NCBI GenBank assembly: GCA_902798965.1
Contig: CADBYS010000012.1
Coordinates: 16,459 to 80,458 of the forward strand
Source: an uncultured Bacteroidales bacterium
GTDB taxonomy: Bacteria > Bacteroidota > Bacteroidia > Bacteroidales > Paludibacteraceae
Length of the DNA: 64,000 nucleotides
Direction of reading: 5' to 3'
Part shown: positions 1-8,719 of the stretch, piece by piece
How positions within the stretch are numbered: the stretch's first letter is position 1
Layout of the letters: every line of letters begins with the position of its first letter
Made by a program: the position numbers and the translations under genes
The notes under the pieces: model-generated
Seen by the model: only the letters and a program-made list of their open reading frames with translations
What the model was told of the DNA's origin: nothing
Databases searched by the model: none

Positions 1-107
1 GCAGCGGGTTCAATACCATACTCGTCCTTGAGAATTTGAGCGAGCTCGTTAACTTCCTTAACCGTAAGGTTAACCAATTGTTCAGCAAAAGCTTTCAGAT
101 CTGCCAT
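1..107 (-). CDS. rplL: 50S ribosomal protein L7/L12, N-terminal part
   Basis: The reverse strand encodes [20 protein letters not shown] and continues off the left edge, so about 35 residues are visible. This is the dimerisation helix region of L7/L12, the stalk protein that recruits elongation and release factors to the large ribosomal subunit. It lies last in the visible run rplK-rplA-rplJ-rplL, with 95 bases after the rplJ stop, as is usual for this operon. The ATG at 105-107 is the natural start. Confidence 0.93.
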   Translation of the reverse strand, partial: MADLKAFAEQLVNLTVKEVNELAQILKDEYGIEPA

Positions 108-202
108 TGTTGTAAATATTTAATGTGTTATTTTTTTAATGTTAATTGATTTGTTACGCAGCCTTCCGCCACTCGGCGCGAAGTGCTGCTGCTTGCTGAT
201 GC

Positions 203-733
203 TTACTCAGCTCGCTCGCCGAGGGTTTGCAGCACACCATGAATAGTGTTGCCACCACTCTGCAGGGCGGAAATAACGTTCTTTGCAGGCGATTGCAACA
301 GAGCAACGAGGTCTGCGATAAGTTCGTTCTTCGACTTGATAGTAGCCAGAAAATCCAGGTTCTGAGCACCTACATATACGGTCTCCTCAACATAAGCGGC
401 CTTCAGGTAAGGCTTCGGCATCTCGCTCTTGTCGCCCTTGGTAAACTCCTTGATCAGTTTAGCGGGAGCGTTACCGGTAGCGGTAAGCATGAGTGCGGTG
501 TTGCCTTTCAGTGCCTCGAAGATCTGTGCATCAACACCCTGGTTCTCCAGAGCCTTCTGCAGCAGCGTGTTCTTGGCTACAACCAACTTGATGTCGCTCT
601 TGAAGCATTGACGACGCAATGCGCTTGTCTTCTCAGCATTCAGACCCTCGATGTTCGTGATGTAGAAGTGAGGGTATTGAGCCAATTGCTCTTGCAATGA
701 GGCGATAACGAGGTTTTTATCTTCTTTCTTCAT
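203..733 (-). CDS. rplJ: 50S ribosomal protein L10
   Basis: A 176-residue protein with the L10 layout: an N-terminal RNA-binding domain (MKKEDKNLVIASLQEQL, then YITNIEGLNAEKTSALRRQC), a central part with VVAKNTLLQKAL, and a C-terminal helix that would anchor L7/L12 dimers. The length is normal for Bacteroidota. It sits between rplA and rplL and forms the base of the ribosomal stalk with L11 and L7/L12. In many bacteria L10 represses its own operon by binding the leader RNA; no such site was identified here. Confidence 0.96.
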   Translation of the reverse strand: MKKEDKNLVIASLQEQLAQYPHFYITNIEGLNAEKTSALRRQCFKSDIKLVVAKNTLLQKALENQGVDAQIFEALKGNTALMLTATGNAPAKLIKEFTKGDKSEMPKPYLKAAYVEETVYVGAQNLDFLATIKSKNELIADLVALLQSPAKNVISALQSGGNTIHGVLQTLGERAE

Positions 734-753
734 ACCTTTACAATGTTAATTAG

Positions 754-1443
754 TTAGAACGATTTCGGATCAACCTTGATACCTTGACTCATTGTGCTGG
801 ACAGATAAACGCTCTTGATGTACTCGCCTTTGGCAACAGCAGGTTTGAGCTTGATAACGGTGTCGATAAACTCGCGGGCGTTCTCGGCAATCTGGTCAGC
901 GGTGAAGCTTACCTTACCGATAGAGGTATGCAGAATACCGAACTTGTCAACCTTGAAGTCAATCTTACCTTGCTTTACTTCCTTAACCGCCTTGGCGATA
1001 TCCATCGTAACCGTGCCGCTCTTGGGGTTAGGCATCAAGCCACGCGGACCCAGGATACGTCCCAGGGCACCGATCTTACCCATCACTTGCGGTTGGGTGA
1101 TGATTACGTCAATATCAGTCCATCCACCTTTGATTTTCTCGATGTACTCATCCAGGCCTACATAGTCTGCACCTGCCTCTTTGGCAGCGGCCTCCTGGTC
1201 AGCTGTACACAGAGCGAGTACGCGAACGACTTTACCTGTTCCGTTAGGAAGGCTTACAACGCCACGAACCATCTGATTAGCCTTACGGGGGTCAACGCCC
1301 AAACGAACGTCGATATCTACCGAAGCGTCAAACTTTGTAGTTGTGATCTCTTTAACTAATGCGGCAGCTTCCGCGATTGTATAGACTTTACCTGCTTCAA
1401 TCTTCTCAGCAGCAAGTCTTTGATTCTTTGTCAATTTTGCCAT
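754..1443 (-). CDS. rplA: 50S ribosomal protein L1
   Basis: A 229-residue full-length L1, starting [19 protein letters not shown] and carrying the family hallmark [19 protein letters not shown]1 binds 23S rRNA at the mobile stalk near the E site. The gene begins about 18 bases after the position where an undamaged rplK would stop (1461-1463) and precedes rplJ by 20 bases, so it belongs to the same transcription unit. No irregularity is visible, in contrast to rplK just upstream. Confidence 0.97.
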   Translation of the reverse strand: MAKLTKNQRLAAEKIEAGKVYTIAEAAALVKEITTTKFDASVDIDVRLGVDPRKANQMVRGVVSLPNGTGKVVRVLALCTADQEAAAKEAGADYVGLDEYIEKIKGGWTDIDVIITQPQVMGKIGALGRILGPRGLMPNPKSGTVTMDIAKAVKEVKQGKIDFKVDKFGILHTSIGKVSFTADQIAENAREFIDTVIKLKPAVAKGEYIKSVYLSSTMSQGIKVDPKSF

Positions 1444-1482
1444 AATGATTGAAGTTTTAATTATTTAACGGTAATACCCATA

Positions 1483-1866
1483 CTACGCGCTGTTACCGCG
1501 TACCATCTTCTCAGCACTCTCCACTGTGAAGCAGTTGAGGTCAACCATCTTGTCCTCGGCGATCTGACGGCATTGCTCAGCCGTGATCGAAGCCACTTTC
1601 TGACGGTTAGGTTGAGCCGAACCGCTCTTCACCTTGGCAGCCTCGAGCAACTGAACAGCTACAGGAGGAGTCTTTACGATGAAGTCGAACGACTTGTCGG
1701 CATACACAGTGATTACTACAGGCAATACTTTACCTGCTTTGTCCTGAGTTCTGGCATTGAATTGTTTGCAAAACTCCATGATGTTCACACCCTTCGAGCC
1801 CAGTGCGGGACCTACCGGAGGTGCAGGGTTGGCTGCGATTGTTGTTGTTTTTAATAGTTTTTGCAA
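1483..1866 (-). CDS. rplK: 50S ribosomal protein L11, both ends damaged
   Basis: The core is clearly L11: [52 protein letters not shown] and [19 protein letters not shown]. Two lesions are visible. At the 5' end there is no ATG and no MAKEVAGLIKLQIKGG-type start; the frame opens only at a TTG (1864-1866) in sequence that looks like leader. At the 3' end the frame stops after MVRGNSA, but one base earlier in frame the DNA reads [10 protein letters not shown] followed by TAA at 1461-1463, exactly the expected L11 end. That means one extra base near 1493. The result is 127 residues instead of about 145. L11 helps bind elongation factors and the stringent-response factor. Real mutation or sequence error cannot be told apart here. 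Confidence 0.85.
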   Translation of the reverse strand: MQKLLKTTTIAANPAPPVGPALGSKGVNIMEFCKQFNARTQDKAGKVLPVVITVYADKSFDFIVKTPPVAVQLLEAAKVKSGSAQPNRQKVASITAEQCRQIAEDKMVDLNCFTVESAEKMVRGNSA

Positions 1867-1962
1867 TACGGGCGGACGCGTTCGGCAAAACCTACTATAG
1901 CGTCCTCTTGCAGGTTAATAATGTAAACTATCGAGTAGTCAAGCGGCCCGTAACAATGCCTT

Positions 1963-2511
1963 CTACTCTATCTCTACCTGGTTGAAGCCAAGCTCCAACG
2001 GGGTCTGACGGTCAAAGATCGTAACAATGACTTTGAGTTTGTGCTTGTCTTGCATTACCTCGTTGATCACGCCGTTGAATCCGTTGAACGGACCATCCGT
2101 CACTTTCACCTTCTCGCCTACGATGTAGGTCTCGCTCATCTCGGCGGCTACCGACTCATCGTCAACAGTTCCGACAATAGCGTTGATCTCCTCTTGCGAT
2201 ACAGGTTTCGGACGCATTTTGGCGGGCTCATTCAGGAAACCGAGCACGTTCGGGATGTTACGCAGAAGCGGATAGCACTCGTCGGTCAGGTTGCACTCCA
2301 CGAGCACGTAGCCCGGCAGTTTGTTGCGTTCCTTCACCGTGCGCTTGCCATTTTTCGTCGTCACAACCTTCTCGGTCGGTAACAGCACTTGCGACACATA
2401 CTCCTTAAACAGGCTGGAGGTGACCAAGGCGCCTTCGATATACTCTTTCACCTTGTTCTCCTTGCCGCCTATCGCGCGGAGCACGTACCATTTGTAATTG
2501 TTCTCTGCCAT
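1963..2511 (-). CDS. nusG: Transcription termination/antitermination protein NusG
   Basis: A 182-residue protein starting MAENNYKWYVLRAIGGKENK, with the NGN domain that contacts RNA polymerase (YVLRAIGGKE, LPGYVLVECNL, NVLGFLNE) and a C-terminal KOW domain (VGEKVKVTDGPFNGFNGVI). A TTG three codons upstream could extend the frame, but the ATG at 2509-2511 gives the standard N-terminus. It follows secE by 39 bases in the usual secE-nusG-rplK order and couples RNA polymerase to Rho or the ribosome. Confidence 0.97.
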   Translation of the reverse strand: MAENNYKWYVLRAIGGKENKVKEYIEGALVTSSLFKEYVSQVLLPTEKVVTTKNGKRTVKERNKLPGYVLVECNLTDECYPLLRNIPNVLGFLNEPAKMRPKPVSQEEINAIVGTVDDESVAAEMSETYIVGEKVKVTDGPFNGFNGVINEVMQDKHKLKVIVTIFDRQTPLELGFNQVEIE

Positions 2512-2550
2512 CGTGATCAATTTTAAATTTGTAATCCTTAATTACGAAGT

Positions 2551-2739
2551 TTAGAACAATCCGTAGATCAAAGTCATCAACTCCTCAAAGCACCAATCCA
2601 TTGCCCAGACAACCAGTGCCAGGATAATGGAAGCTACCAGCACCAATGCTGCGCTCTGGGTCAGTTCTTTGTACGAAGGCCAACTAACTTTGTTAACCAT
2701 CTCGTTGTACGACTCTTTGACATTATCAATCAGACTCAT
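2551..2739 (-). CDS. secE: Preprotein translocase subunit SecE
   Basis: A 62-residue single-span membrane protein, MSLIDNVKESYNEMVNKVSW, with the conserved VSWPSYKEL amphipathic segment followed by one hydrophobic helix (residues about 31-49). It is the short form found in most bacteria outside the gammaproteobacteria. SecE clamps the SecY channel halves in the inner membrane. Position between tRNA-Trp and nusG is the standard arrangement. Confidence 0.95.
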   Translation of the reverse strand: MSLIDNVKESYNEMVNKVSWPSYKELTQSAALVLVASIILALVVWAMDWCFEELMTLIYGLF

Positions 2740-2857
2740 ATCAGTAGATTTTTTTATATTTCGCTATTTCGCGCCAACAATCTGGCCACAACAAACGTTG
2801 TAGTCAGACTGGAAGCTATGTCTTGTAACATTGTTTTGAGGTCGTAACACCTCTTAG

Positions 2858-2928
2858 CACGGAAGGCAGGAATCGAACCCACATTGACGGTTTTGGAGAC
2901 CGCTCTCCTACCATTGGAGGACTTCCGT
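2858..2928 (-). tRNA. tRNA-Trp (CCA)
   Basis: The acceptor arms ACGGAAG (5') and CTTCCGT (3') pair, with G as discriminator. The anticodon loop reads TCTCCAAA with anticodon CCA, and the T arm is GTGGGTTCGATTCCTGC. The gene lies between tuf and secE on the same strand, as in many bacteria. A structured two-hairpin leader lies just upstream at 2932-3026. Confidence 0.95.
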
Positions 2929-2931
2929 TCG

Positions 2932-3026
2932 TCGGGACAAACTTGCGAGACTGAAACGCGCTACGCGTGTTTATCTCGCCGTTGTCCCTCCTCTTCAATC
3001 AACGAACCTTGCAGTTCGTTGATTGA
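2932..3026 (-). repeat. tRNA-leader structured element, copy at tRNA-Trp
   Basis: Read in the tRNA direction it has a first hairpin (CAATCAACGAAC with GTTCGTTGATTG, GCAA in the loop), the linker GAAGAGGAGG, and a long second hairpin made of GGGACAA/TTGTCCC, GCGAGA/TCTCGC and AAACACGCG/CGCGTTT. It ends 3 bases from the tRNA 5' end and fills most of the tuf to tRNA-Trp spacer. Its layout matches copies at 4751, 9944, 14916 and 19386, although most stem bases differ. Confidence 0.75.
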
Positions 3027-3045
3027 TTTGAGGGGTTTCGACTAA

Positions 3046-4233
3046 TTAGTCGATGAGTTTGGTGATCTGACCCGAACCTACGGTACGGCCACCCTCACGG
3101 ATTGCGAAACGCAGACCCTCAGAGCAAGCTACCGGATAGATCAACTTAACAGTGATCTCGAGGTTGTCGCCAGGCATAACCATCTCAGTTCCTTCCGGCA
3201 GAGTGATCTCACCGGTAACGTCCATTGTACGGATGTAGAACTGAGGACGATAGTGGTTGTGGAACGGAGTGTGACGACCACCTTCCTCTTTCTTGAGGAT
3301 ATAAACGGAAGCCTTGAACTCGCTGTACGGTTTAACAACGCCCGGGTGGGTGAGTACCATACCACGACGAACTTCGTCCTTGTCAATACCACGGAGCAGC
3401 AGACCTACGTTATCGCCAGCCTCACCTTGGTCGAGCAACTTACGGAACATCTCAACACCGGTAACAACCGACTTGCGTCCTTCGCTACCAAGACCGATGA
3501 GCTGAACCTCGTCACCTACCTTAACAACACCAGTCTCGATACGACCAGTTGCAACAGTACCACGACCGGTGATCGAGAATACGTCCTCAACAGGCATCAG
3601 GAACGGTTTGTCAACGGCACGTACAGGAAGTTGGATCCAGTTGTCGCAAGCGTCCATAAGCTCCATAACCTTGTCCTCCCACTCAGGTACACCGTTCAGT
3701 GCGCCAAGGGCAGAACCGCGGATAACAGGAGTATTGTCGCCGTCGAAATCGTAGAACGACAGAAGCTCACGCATCTCCATCTCTACGAGGTCAAGCATCT
3801 CAGGATCGTCCACGAGGTCGCACTTGTTCATGAATACAACCAAACGCGGAACGTTCACTTGGCGAGCCAAGAGGATGTGCTCACGGGTCTGAGGCATCGG
3901 ACCATCAGTAGCAGCAACAACGATGATAGCACCGTCCATCTGGGCAGCACCCGTTACCATGTTCTTTACATAGTCGGCGTGACCCGGGCAGTCAACGTGA
4001 GCGTAGTGACGGTTAGCCGTCTGGTACTCAACGTGAGCGGTGTTGATGGTGATACCACGCTCTTTCTCTTCCGGAGCGTTGTCGATCTGGTCGAAGCTCT
4101 TAACCTCAGACAGACCCTTCTTAGAAAGTACCAAGGTAATAGCGGCTGTCAAAGTCGTTTTTCCGTGGTCAACGTGACCGATAGTACCGATGTTAACGTG
4201 CGGTTTCGAACGGTCAAATTTTTCTTTTGCCAT
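3046..4233 (-). CDS. tuf: Elongation factor Tu
   Basis: A 395-residue full-length EF-Tu. GTPase motifs are all present: GHVDHGKT (P loop), [17 protein letters not shown] and SALGAL. Domain II ([16 protein letters not shown]) and the C-terminal [15 protein letters not shown] are intact. It delivers aminoacyl-tRNA to the ribosome. The gene sits between tRNA-Thr(GGT) and tRNA-Trp, the classic tufB position. A long A/T-rich leader with a CGCGCG hairpin near 4335-4355 separates it from tRNA-Thr. Confidence 0.98.
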   Translation of the reverse strand: MAKEKFDRSKPHVNIGTIGHVDHGKTTLTAAITLVLSKKGLSEVKSFDQIDNAPEEKERGITINTAHVEYQTANRHYAHVDCPGHADYVKNMVTGAAQMDGAIIVVAATDGPMPQTREHILLARQVNVPRLVVFMNKCDLVDDPEMLDLVEMEMRELLSFYDFDGDNTPVIRGSALGALNGVPEWEDKVMELMDACDNWIQLPVRAVDKPFLMPVEDVFSITGRGTVATGRIETGVVKVGDEVQLIGLGSEGRKSVVTGVEMFRKLLDQGEAGDNVGLLLRGIDKDEVRRGMVLTHPGVVKPYSEFKASVYILKKEEGGRHTPFHNHYRPQFYIRTMDVTGEITLPEGTEMVMPGDNLEITVKLIYPVACSEGLRFAIREGGRTVGSGQITKLID

Positions 4234-4333
4234 AGTAATTACTTTTTTTATTAACGTTAATAATAAATTATTATTTTTCTCGTCAAATAAAGGCAGGTCA
4301 GTTTTGACCCCAACCTACCTTATTATTATTGTA

Positions 4334-4356
4334 TACGCGCGCTATGCTGTCGCGCG
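4334..4356 (-). other. GC-rich hairpin between tRNA-Thr(GGT) and tuf
   Basis: CGCGCG, a loop containing ACAGCATAG, and CGCGCG again form a strong short hairpin just after tRNA-Thr(GGT). It has no clean T-run after it, so it is more likely a processing or spacer hairpin in the tRNA-tuf transcript than a terminator. About 120 bases separate tRNA-Thr from the tuf start and no gene is visible in them. Confidence 0.45.
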
Positions 4357-4358
4357 AG

Positions 4359-4430
<72 letters not shown>

Positions 4431-4435
4431 ATGAG

Positions 4436-4508
4436 AGCGGAAAACGGGACTCAAACCCGCGACCCCCAGCTTGGAAGGCTAGTGCTCTATCGACTGAGCT
4501 ATTTCCGC
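4436..4508 (-). tRNA. tRNA-Gly (TCC)
   Basis: The acceptor stem is GCGGAAA with TTTCCGC. The anticodon stem is CTAGC/GCTGG with loop CTTCCAA (anticodon TCC), and the T arm is GCGGGTTTGAGTCCCGT. Directly upstream lies an inverted repeat, CCGCAAATTGGC and GCCAATTTGCGG, whose second arm runs into the first bases of the tRNA itself. Confidence 0.95.
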
Positions 4509-4604
4509 AAATTGGCGGGTGCCAATTTGCGGGAGCTTTGGCTTCGGCGAGTTCTTATTTCACGTTGTTCAAACGATCTATAAGTGGACGAAAGTAAACT
4601 TTCA

Positions 4605-4660
4605 CTCGCCTTGCACAAATCTTCCGCGAGATTTGGACCTCCGCTCGCGACTTGCGTCGC
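4605..4660 (-). repeat. tRNA-leader structured element, short variant before tRNA-Gly
   Basis: In the tRNA direction it reads GCGAC-GCAA-GTCGC (a five-pair hairpin with a GCAA tetraloop), then GAGCGGAGG, then a stem CAAATCT/AGATTTG, then AGGCGAG. The linker and loop match the longer copies before tRNA-Tyr and tRNA-Glu, but the second stem is shorter. Roughly 95 extra bases follow before tRNA-Gly, so the fit is weaker than for the other copies. Confidence 0.5.
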
Positions 4661-4662
4661 TG

Positions 4663-4745
4663 TGGGTGCGGATGGATTCGAACCACCGAAGCTGAAAAGC
4701 AGCAGATTTACAGTCTGCCCCATTTGGCCACTCTGGAACACACCC
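4663..4745 (-). tRNA. tRNA-Tyr (GTA)
   Basis: A class II tRNA of 83 bases with a long variable arm. The acceptor stem is GGGTGTG with CGCACCC (one G-T pair), the anticodon loop is CTGTAAA (GTA), and the T arm is GGTGGTTCGAATCCATC. It is the second tRNA of the Thr-Tyr-Gly-Thr-tuf cluster. A leader element ends 5 bases upstream of its 5' end. Confidence 0.94.
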
Positions 4746-4750
4746 TCGCT

Positions 4751-4845
4751 TTCGGCAAATTACGTTTCCGGATGCCGCCTTGCGGCATTAAGCGCGTAAT
4801 TGCCTCAGCTCTCCGACTTCGAAGACTTGCGTCTTCTTGTCGGGG
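4751..4845 (-). repeat. tRNA-leader structured element, copy at tRNA-Tyr
   Basis: In the tRNA direction: hairpin CCGACAAGAAGAC-GCAA-GTCTTCGAAGTCGG, linker GAGAGCTGAGG, then outer stem GGCAATTACG/CGTAATTTGCC with one bulged base, and inner stem ATGCCGCA/GGCGGCAT. It lies in the spacer between tRNA-Thr(TGT) and tRNA-Tyr and ends 5 bases before the tRNA. Compared with the copy at 9944 the outer stem changes TTACG/CGTAA to TCGTGC/GCACGA, keeping the pairing. Confidence 0.85.
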
Positions 4846-4896
4846 TTTACGTTGATCATCTTATCAATGTTCACGTTCTTTCGCGCTAAGCGCGTG

Positions 4897-4969
4897 AGCC
4901 TCTTGTCGGACTCGAACCAACGACCGCTTGATTACAAATCGAGTGCTCTACCAACTGAGCTAAAGAGGC
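4897..4969 (-). tRNA. tRNA-Thr (TGT)
   Basis: The acceptor stem is GCCTCTT with AAGAGGC. The D arm is TAGCTCAGTTGGTAGAGC, the anticodon loop is TTTGTAA (TGT), and the T arm is GTTGGTTCGAGTCCGAC. It is the first tRNA of the cluster and starts about 40 bases after the promoter at 5011-5043. Unlike Tyr, Glu, Ser and Trp it has no two-hairpin leader. Confidence 0.95.
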
Positions 4970-5010
4970 GATTGTTTCAGCAGCCATTTTCGTTTGGCGC
5001 GAAATCGGAT

Positions 5011-5043
5011 GCAAAGGTACAACAAATTTTTCAATCAAGCAAA
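5011..5043 (-). promoter_or_regulatory. Bacteroidota promoter for the tRNA-tuf-rpl cluster
   Basis: Read on the minus strand: TTTG at 5040-5043, a 20-base spacer, then TACCTTTGC at 5011-5019. This matches the primary sigma factor consensus of Bacteroidota (-33 TTTG, -7 TAnnTTTGC). Transcription would start near 5004, about 35 bases before tRNA-Thr(TGT). Between this site and the plus-strand promoter at 5273 nothing else is apparent. Confidence 0.85.
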
Positions 5044-5272
5044 TTATTTCCACAAAATCCGCCAAACACCCCCATCTTTTCGCAAATTCTGTCAACTCAT
5101 GCTTACATTTGGCACCACATTTCGCTATTTTCCTCCCGTCGCTCCGTCATGCAACCACCCCATTCATATCGTTCATCGCACATGCCCATGCGAGCTTTTT
5201 TAATAAAAACGGATGCGCAAAGAGGCTAAAAAGTGCCGGTTTGCAAAAAAAACGCAAATTCTGCCGCGAATA

Positions 5273-5305
5273 TTTGCAAATGTCGAATATTTTTTGTACC
5301 TTTGC
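5273..5305 (+). promoter_or_regulatory. Bacteroidota promoter for the GH97 gene
   Basis: TTTG at 5273-5276, exactly 20 bases, then TACCTTTGC at 5297-5305. The start codon at 5337 follows after a leader of about 25 bases. This supports the ATG at 5337 over in-frame codons further upstream, which would lie inside or before the promoter. Confidence 0.85.
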
Positions 5306-5336
5306 ATGCAGAACAGACCAACTAAATCATACACCC

Positions 5337-7334
5337 ATGAAAAAGAGATTGTATTACCTCCTCCCCCTGTTGATGCTTATGGCTGCCTCATGCGGTCAGC
5401 AAACGAAGGTCAGTTCGCCTGACGGCAAGACACGCGTTGCGTTTCAGTTGACAGAAAGCGGCGCGCCGCAGTACTGCGTGCAGCAAGACGGCAAAACGGT
5501 TATCGACTGGTCGGCTCTCGGCCTACAGGCTACAGAACAGAATTTGACAAATGGCTTTACGGTACTGAGCTGCAGCAGCGACAAGTATAGAGGTCAATGG
5601 GAAACGGTGTGGGGCGAAGAGCGAATGATTGACGACCGCCACAACGAGATGACAGTCAGCATGCTGCACAGCTCAGGTATGCGGATGGATATTGTGTTCC
5701 GCGTGTTCGACGACGGTTTTGCCTTCCGCTATGTTTTCCCCGAACAGGAAGCCGTAGAGTTGACCGTCACCGACGAAGCCACGGAGTACCGTTTCACAGC
5801 TGACCACCAAGCATGGTCTATCCCTTGGCGCACGGATTATTACGAAGGATTGTGGAGCAAAGCTCCGCTGTCAGCAAAAGACACGATGTGCTCGCCCGTA
5901 ACCATTGAACTGCTTGGCGGCGGCTATGCCTTCGTGCACGAAGCGGCGTTGGAGGACTATCCCGCACAGAATCTGTACCCGATGAATGGCGCGCTGAAAA
6001 CATACCTCACGCCGTGGATGGATGACAACGCGCAGATCATGAACGAGAAAGCCTACAAGTGGCTACCGTTCAACTCACCATGGAGGATGGTTATTCTTGC
6101 CCGCAGCCTGCCCGAGATGGTTGCATCACGCATCATGCTTAACCTGAACGAGCCGTGCCGCATAGAGGACACCTCATGGATCAAACCCATGAAGTTCATC
6201 GGTATATGGTGGGGAATGCACATGAAATCCATGACATGGGAACAAGGTCCCATCCACGGCGCAACCACCGCGAACATGGAGCGATACCTGCGTTTTGCCA
6301 AGGAGCACAACATTCAAGCCGTGCTGGCGGAAGGTTGGAACTTAGGTTGGGAGACATGGGAAAACTTCTCGTTCACCGAGCCGTACGACGACTGGGATAT
6401 GGATTACCTGAGCAATCTGGCACAAGAACTGGGCGTGGAGATCATCGGTCATAACGAGACCGGCGGCAACGCTGCAGACTACGAGGAGCAATTGGAGGAA
6501 GCATACGCCTACCACCAGGCACACGGCATACATGCCATCAAGACGGGCTACGTATCGCCGATCATCCGCACGGTCGACGGTTTGCAGCTGAATAAAGGTC
6601 AGTCGGGCGTAAGGCATTACCGCAAGGTGATAGAGACCGCTGCTAAGTATCATATCAGCATCGACAACCACGAGCCGGTGATGCCTACCGGATTGCAGCG
6701 CACCTACCCCAACCTCATGTCACAGGAAGGTGTGCGCGGACAAGAATGGAACGCGTGGAACGTGAGCGGCGGCAACCCCGCTTCGCACGTTACGATCCTT
6801 CCTTTCACGCGCGTGATGGCAGGGCCGGTGGATTATACGCCGGGTGTGTTTGCCTTCGAGAACCCGCTGCTTCCGCAGACGCGCGTGAACGCCACGCTGA
6901 TGAACCAACTTGGCCTGTTCGTGTGCATCTACAGCCCGCTGCAGATGGCTTGCGACCTGCCGGAGAACTACATGAAACATCCCGACGCATTCCGCTTCAT
7001 CGAGGACGTGCCGTGCGACTGGAACCGCTCGCTGCTGGTGGACGGAAAGATCGGCGAGTACTGCATCTTTGCGCGCCAAGACCGCAACAGCGAGGACTGG
7101 TATATCGGAGCCGTGAATGCCGACGAGCCGCGCGAGGTATGCGTGCCGCTGACGATGTTGGACAAGAAAGCCTGCTACACGGCAACCATCTACCGCGATG
7201 GCGACAATGCCGACTGGCAGACGAACCCCTACGATTATGTCATCGAGGAGCGCGAGGTGCGTGCCGCCGACAAGCTCGACTTGCACATGGCCGGCGGAGG
7301 AGGGTTCGCCATCCGGCTCAAGAAAAACGAATAA
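5337..7334 (+). CDS. GH97 family alpha-glucosidase, lipoprotein
   Basis: A 665-residue glycoside hydrolase family 97 protein of the SusB type, which removes glucose from maltodextrins by inversion. A signal peptide ends in a lipobox (MAASC, Cys19), so it should be a membrane-anchored periplasmic or surface lipoprotein. The N-terminal beta-sandwich (residues about 25-275) carries WSIPWRTDYYEGLW. The barrel has the HNE (Glu374), the HEPVMPTG glutamate (Glu446) and the RGQEW glutamate (Glu470). The 24-residue gap between the last two equals that between the catalytic Glu508 and Glu532 known for SusB, which points to the inverting subgroup. It is a single gene with its own promoter and terminator; no susCD pair is nearby. 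The malQ gene at 60322 could act on the same substrates. Confidence 0.92.
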   Translation: MKKRLYYLLPLLMLMAASCGQQTKVSSPDGKTRVAFQLTESGAPQYCVQQDGKTVIDWSALGLQATEQNLTNGFTVLSCSSDKYRGQWETVWGEERMIDDRHNEMTVSMLHSSGMRMDIVFRVFDDGFAFRYVFPEQEAVELTVTDEATEYRFTADHQAWSIPWRTDYYEGLWSKAPLSAKDTMCSPVTIELLGGGYAFVHEAALEDYPAQNLYPMNGALKTYLTPWMDDNAQIMNEKAYKWLPFNSPWRMVILARSLPEMVASRIMLNLNEPCRIEDTSWIKPMKFIGIWWGMHMKSMTWEQGPIHGATTANMERYLRFAKEHNIQAVLAEGWNLGWETWENFSFTEPYDDWDMDYLSNLAQELGVEIIGHNETGGNAADYEEQLEEAYAYHQAHGIHAIKTGYVSPIIRTVDGLQLNKGQSGVRHYRKVIETAAKYHISIDNHEPVMPTGLQRTYPNLMSQEGVRGQEWNAWNVSGGNPASHVTILPFTRVMAGPVDYTPGVFAFENPLLPQTRVNATLMNQLGLFVCIYSPLQMACDLPENYMKHPDAFRFIEDVPCDWNRSLLVDGKIGEYCIFARQDRNSEDWYIGAVNADEPREVCVPLTMLDKKACYTATIYRDGDNADWQTNPYDYVIEEREVRAADKLDLHMAGGGGFAIRLKKNE

Positions 7335-7365
7335 TCGGCACGCGGGTACGAGCCGATTAACAAAA

Positions 7366-7401
7366 GAAGAGCGGCGTGTCAGTTTCGACACGCCGCTTCT
7401 T
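7366..7401. terminator. Bidirectional terminator between GH97 and clpX
   Basis: A perfect ten-pair stem GCGGCGTGTC/GACACGCCGC flanked by AAGAA and TTCTT, between the convergent ends of the GH97 gene and clpX. A second hairpin, AATCGGC/GCCGATT, lies at 7332-7359. Confidence 0.8.
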
Positions 7402-7402
7402 G

Positions 7403-8674
7403 TCAGGCTACCAAACGATTGGCATCGATCCTGGCCAGTTTCTCTTCCGCCATTTCGCGGGTGATGACGCAATCCTTCTGGGGGATATCGTACATGATAT
7501 CCATCATGATTGTTTCCGTCAGGCTGCGTAGTCCGCGCGCACCGAGCTTGAACTCCAGCGCCTTATCCACGATATAATCCAGCGCTTCGTCCGCGAACGT
7601 GAGGCTGATACCATCCATCTTCATCAGTTTCTGATACTGCTTGGTGATGGCGTTCTTGGGATCGGTAAGGATGCGCTTGAGGGCGGCTCTATCCAGCGGC
7701 TCCAGATACGTAATGATAGGCAGACGACCTATGATCTCGGGAATCAGACCGAAGGATTTCAGGTCTTGCGGCGCAATGTACTGAAGCATGTTCTGCTTGT
7801 CGATGCGCTTGGTTTTGTTCTGTGACTCAAAGCCTACCACCTGGGTGTTCAGTCGTTGGGCGATCTTCTTCTCTATACCGTCGAACGCACCGCCGCAGAT
7901 GAACAGAATGTTCTGCGTATTGACATGTATAAACTCCTGTTCGGGGTGTTTTCTGCCTCCCTTTGGCGGCACGTTCACTACGGCTCCCTCGAGCAGCTTG
8001 AGCAGAGCTTGCTGCACACCTTCGCCCGACACATCGCGGGTGATGGAAGGGTTGTCGCTCTTACGGGCGATCTTGTCTATCTCGTCGATGAACACTATAC
8101 CGCGCTCTGTCTTTTCCAAATCGTAGTCAGCTTCCTCGAGCAGACGCACCAGCAGCGACTCCACATCTTCGCCTACGTAACCTGCCTCCGTAAGCACCGT
8201 AGCATCCACGATGGTGAACGGTACAGCCAGCATCTTGGCTATGGTGCGCGCCATGAGCGTCTTGCCCGTACCCGTTGAGCCCACGAGAATAATGTTCGAT
8301 TTCTCGATCTCCACGCCGTCGTTGGTGTCGGGCTGCAGCAGACGCTTGTAGTGGTTATATACAGCCACCGACAAGTGTTTCTTGGCATCATCCTGCCCGA
8401 TGACATACTGGTCAAGGAACGCCTTGATCTGCGTAGGCCGGGGTAGCGACTTCATATCCAGTTTGGTGCTTATGCCCGCGCGGGCAGCATCCTTCTTGGT
8501 TTTGGGGTTGCCGTTATTTTCGGTAGCGCTGATGTACCCTTCGGTCAAAAGGATCTGGTGTGCATTCTCCACACAGTCGAAACAGATGAACCGACCGTCA
8601 GTACCCTGAAAGAGCTGCTCAACCGACACTTCCCGCCCGCAAAACGCACAACGCGCTGTTTCTTTCTTTTTCAT
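7403..8674 (-). CDS. clpX: ATP-dependent Clp protease ATP-binding subunit ClpX
   Basis: A 423-residue AAA+ unfoldase. The N-terminal zinc-binding domain has CAFC and, after a gap, CFDC. The ATPase part has Walker A GSTGTGKT, Walker B IVFIDEID and the sensor/arginine region [12 protein letters not shown]. It feeds unfolded substrates to ClpP. The frame is open 15 codons further upstream, but that stretch is a repeat-like spacer (ATCAGAAATCAGATATCAG type), so the ATG at 8672-8674 is preferred. It follows clpP by 45 bases, forming a clpP-clpX operon. Confidence 0.96.
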   Translation of the reverse strand: MKKKETARCAFCGREVSVEQLFQGTDGRFICFDCVENAHQILLTEGYISATENNGNPKTKKDAARAGISTKLDMKSLPRPTQIKAFLDQYVIGQDDAKKHLSVAVYNHYKRLLQPDTNDGVEIEKSNIILVGSTGTGKTLMARTIAKMLAVPFTIVDATVLTEAGYVGEDVESLLVRLLEEADYDLEKTERGIVFIDEIDKIARKSDNPSITRDVSGEGVQQALLKLLEGAVVNVPPKGGRKHPEQEFIHVNTQNILFICGGAFDGIEKKIAQRLNTQVVGFESQNKTKRIDKQNMLQYIAPQDLKSFGLIPEIIGRLPIITYLEPLDRAALKRILTDPKNAITKQYQKLMKMDGISLTFADEALDYIVDKALEFKLGARGLRSLTETIMMDIMYDIPQKDCVITREMAEEKLARIDANRLVA

Positions 8675-8719
8675 AATCTCCGTCTTCTGATATCTGATTT
8701 CTGATACCTGAATTCTCAC

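Noticed and set aside
3253-4254. Long plus-strand frame opposite tuf
   Set aside because: Shadow of the highly biased EF-Tu codon use; no motif.
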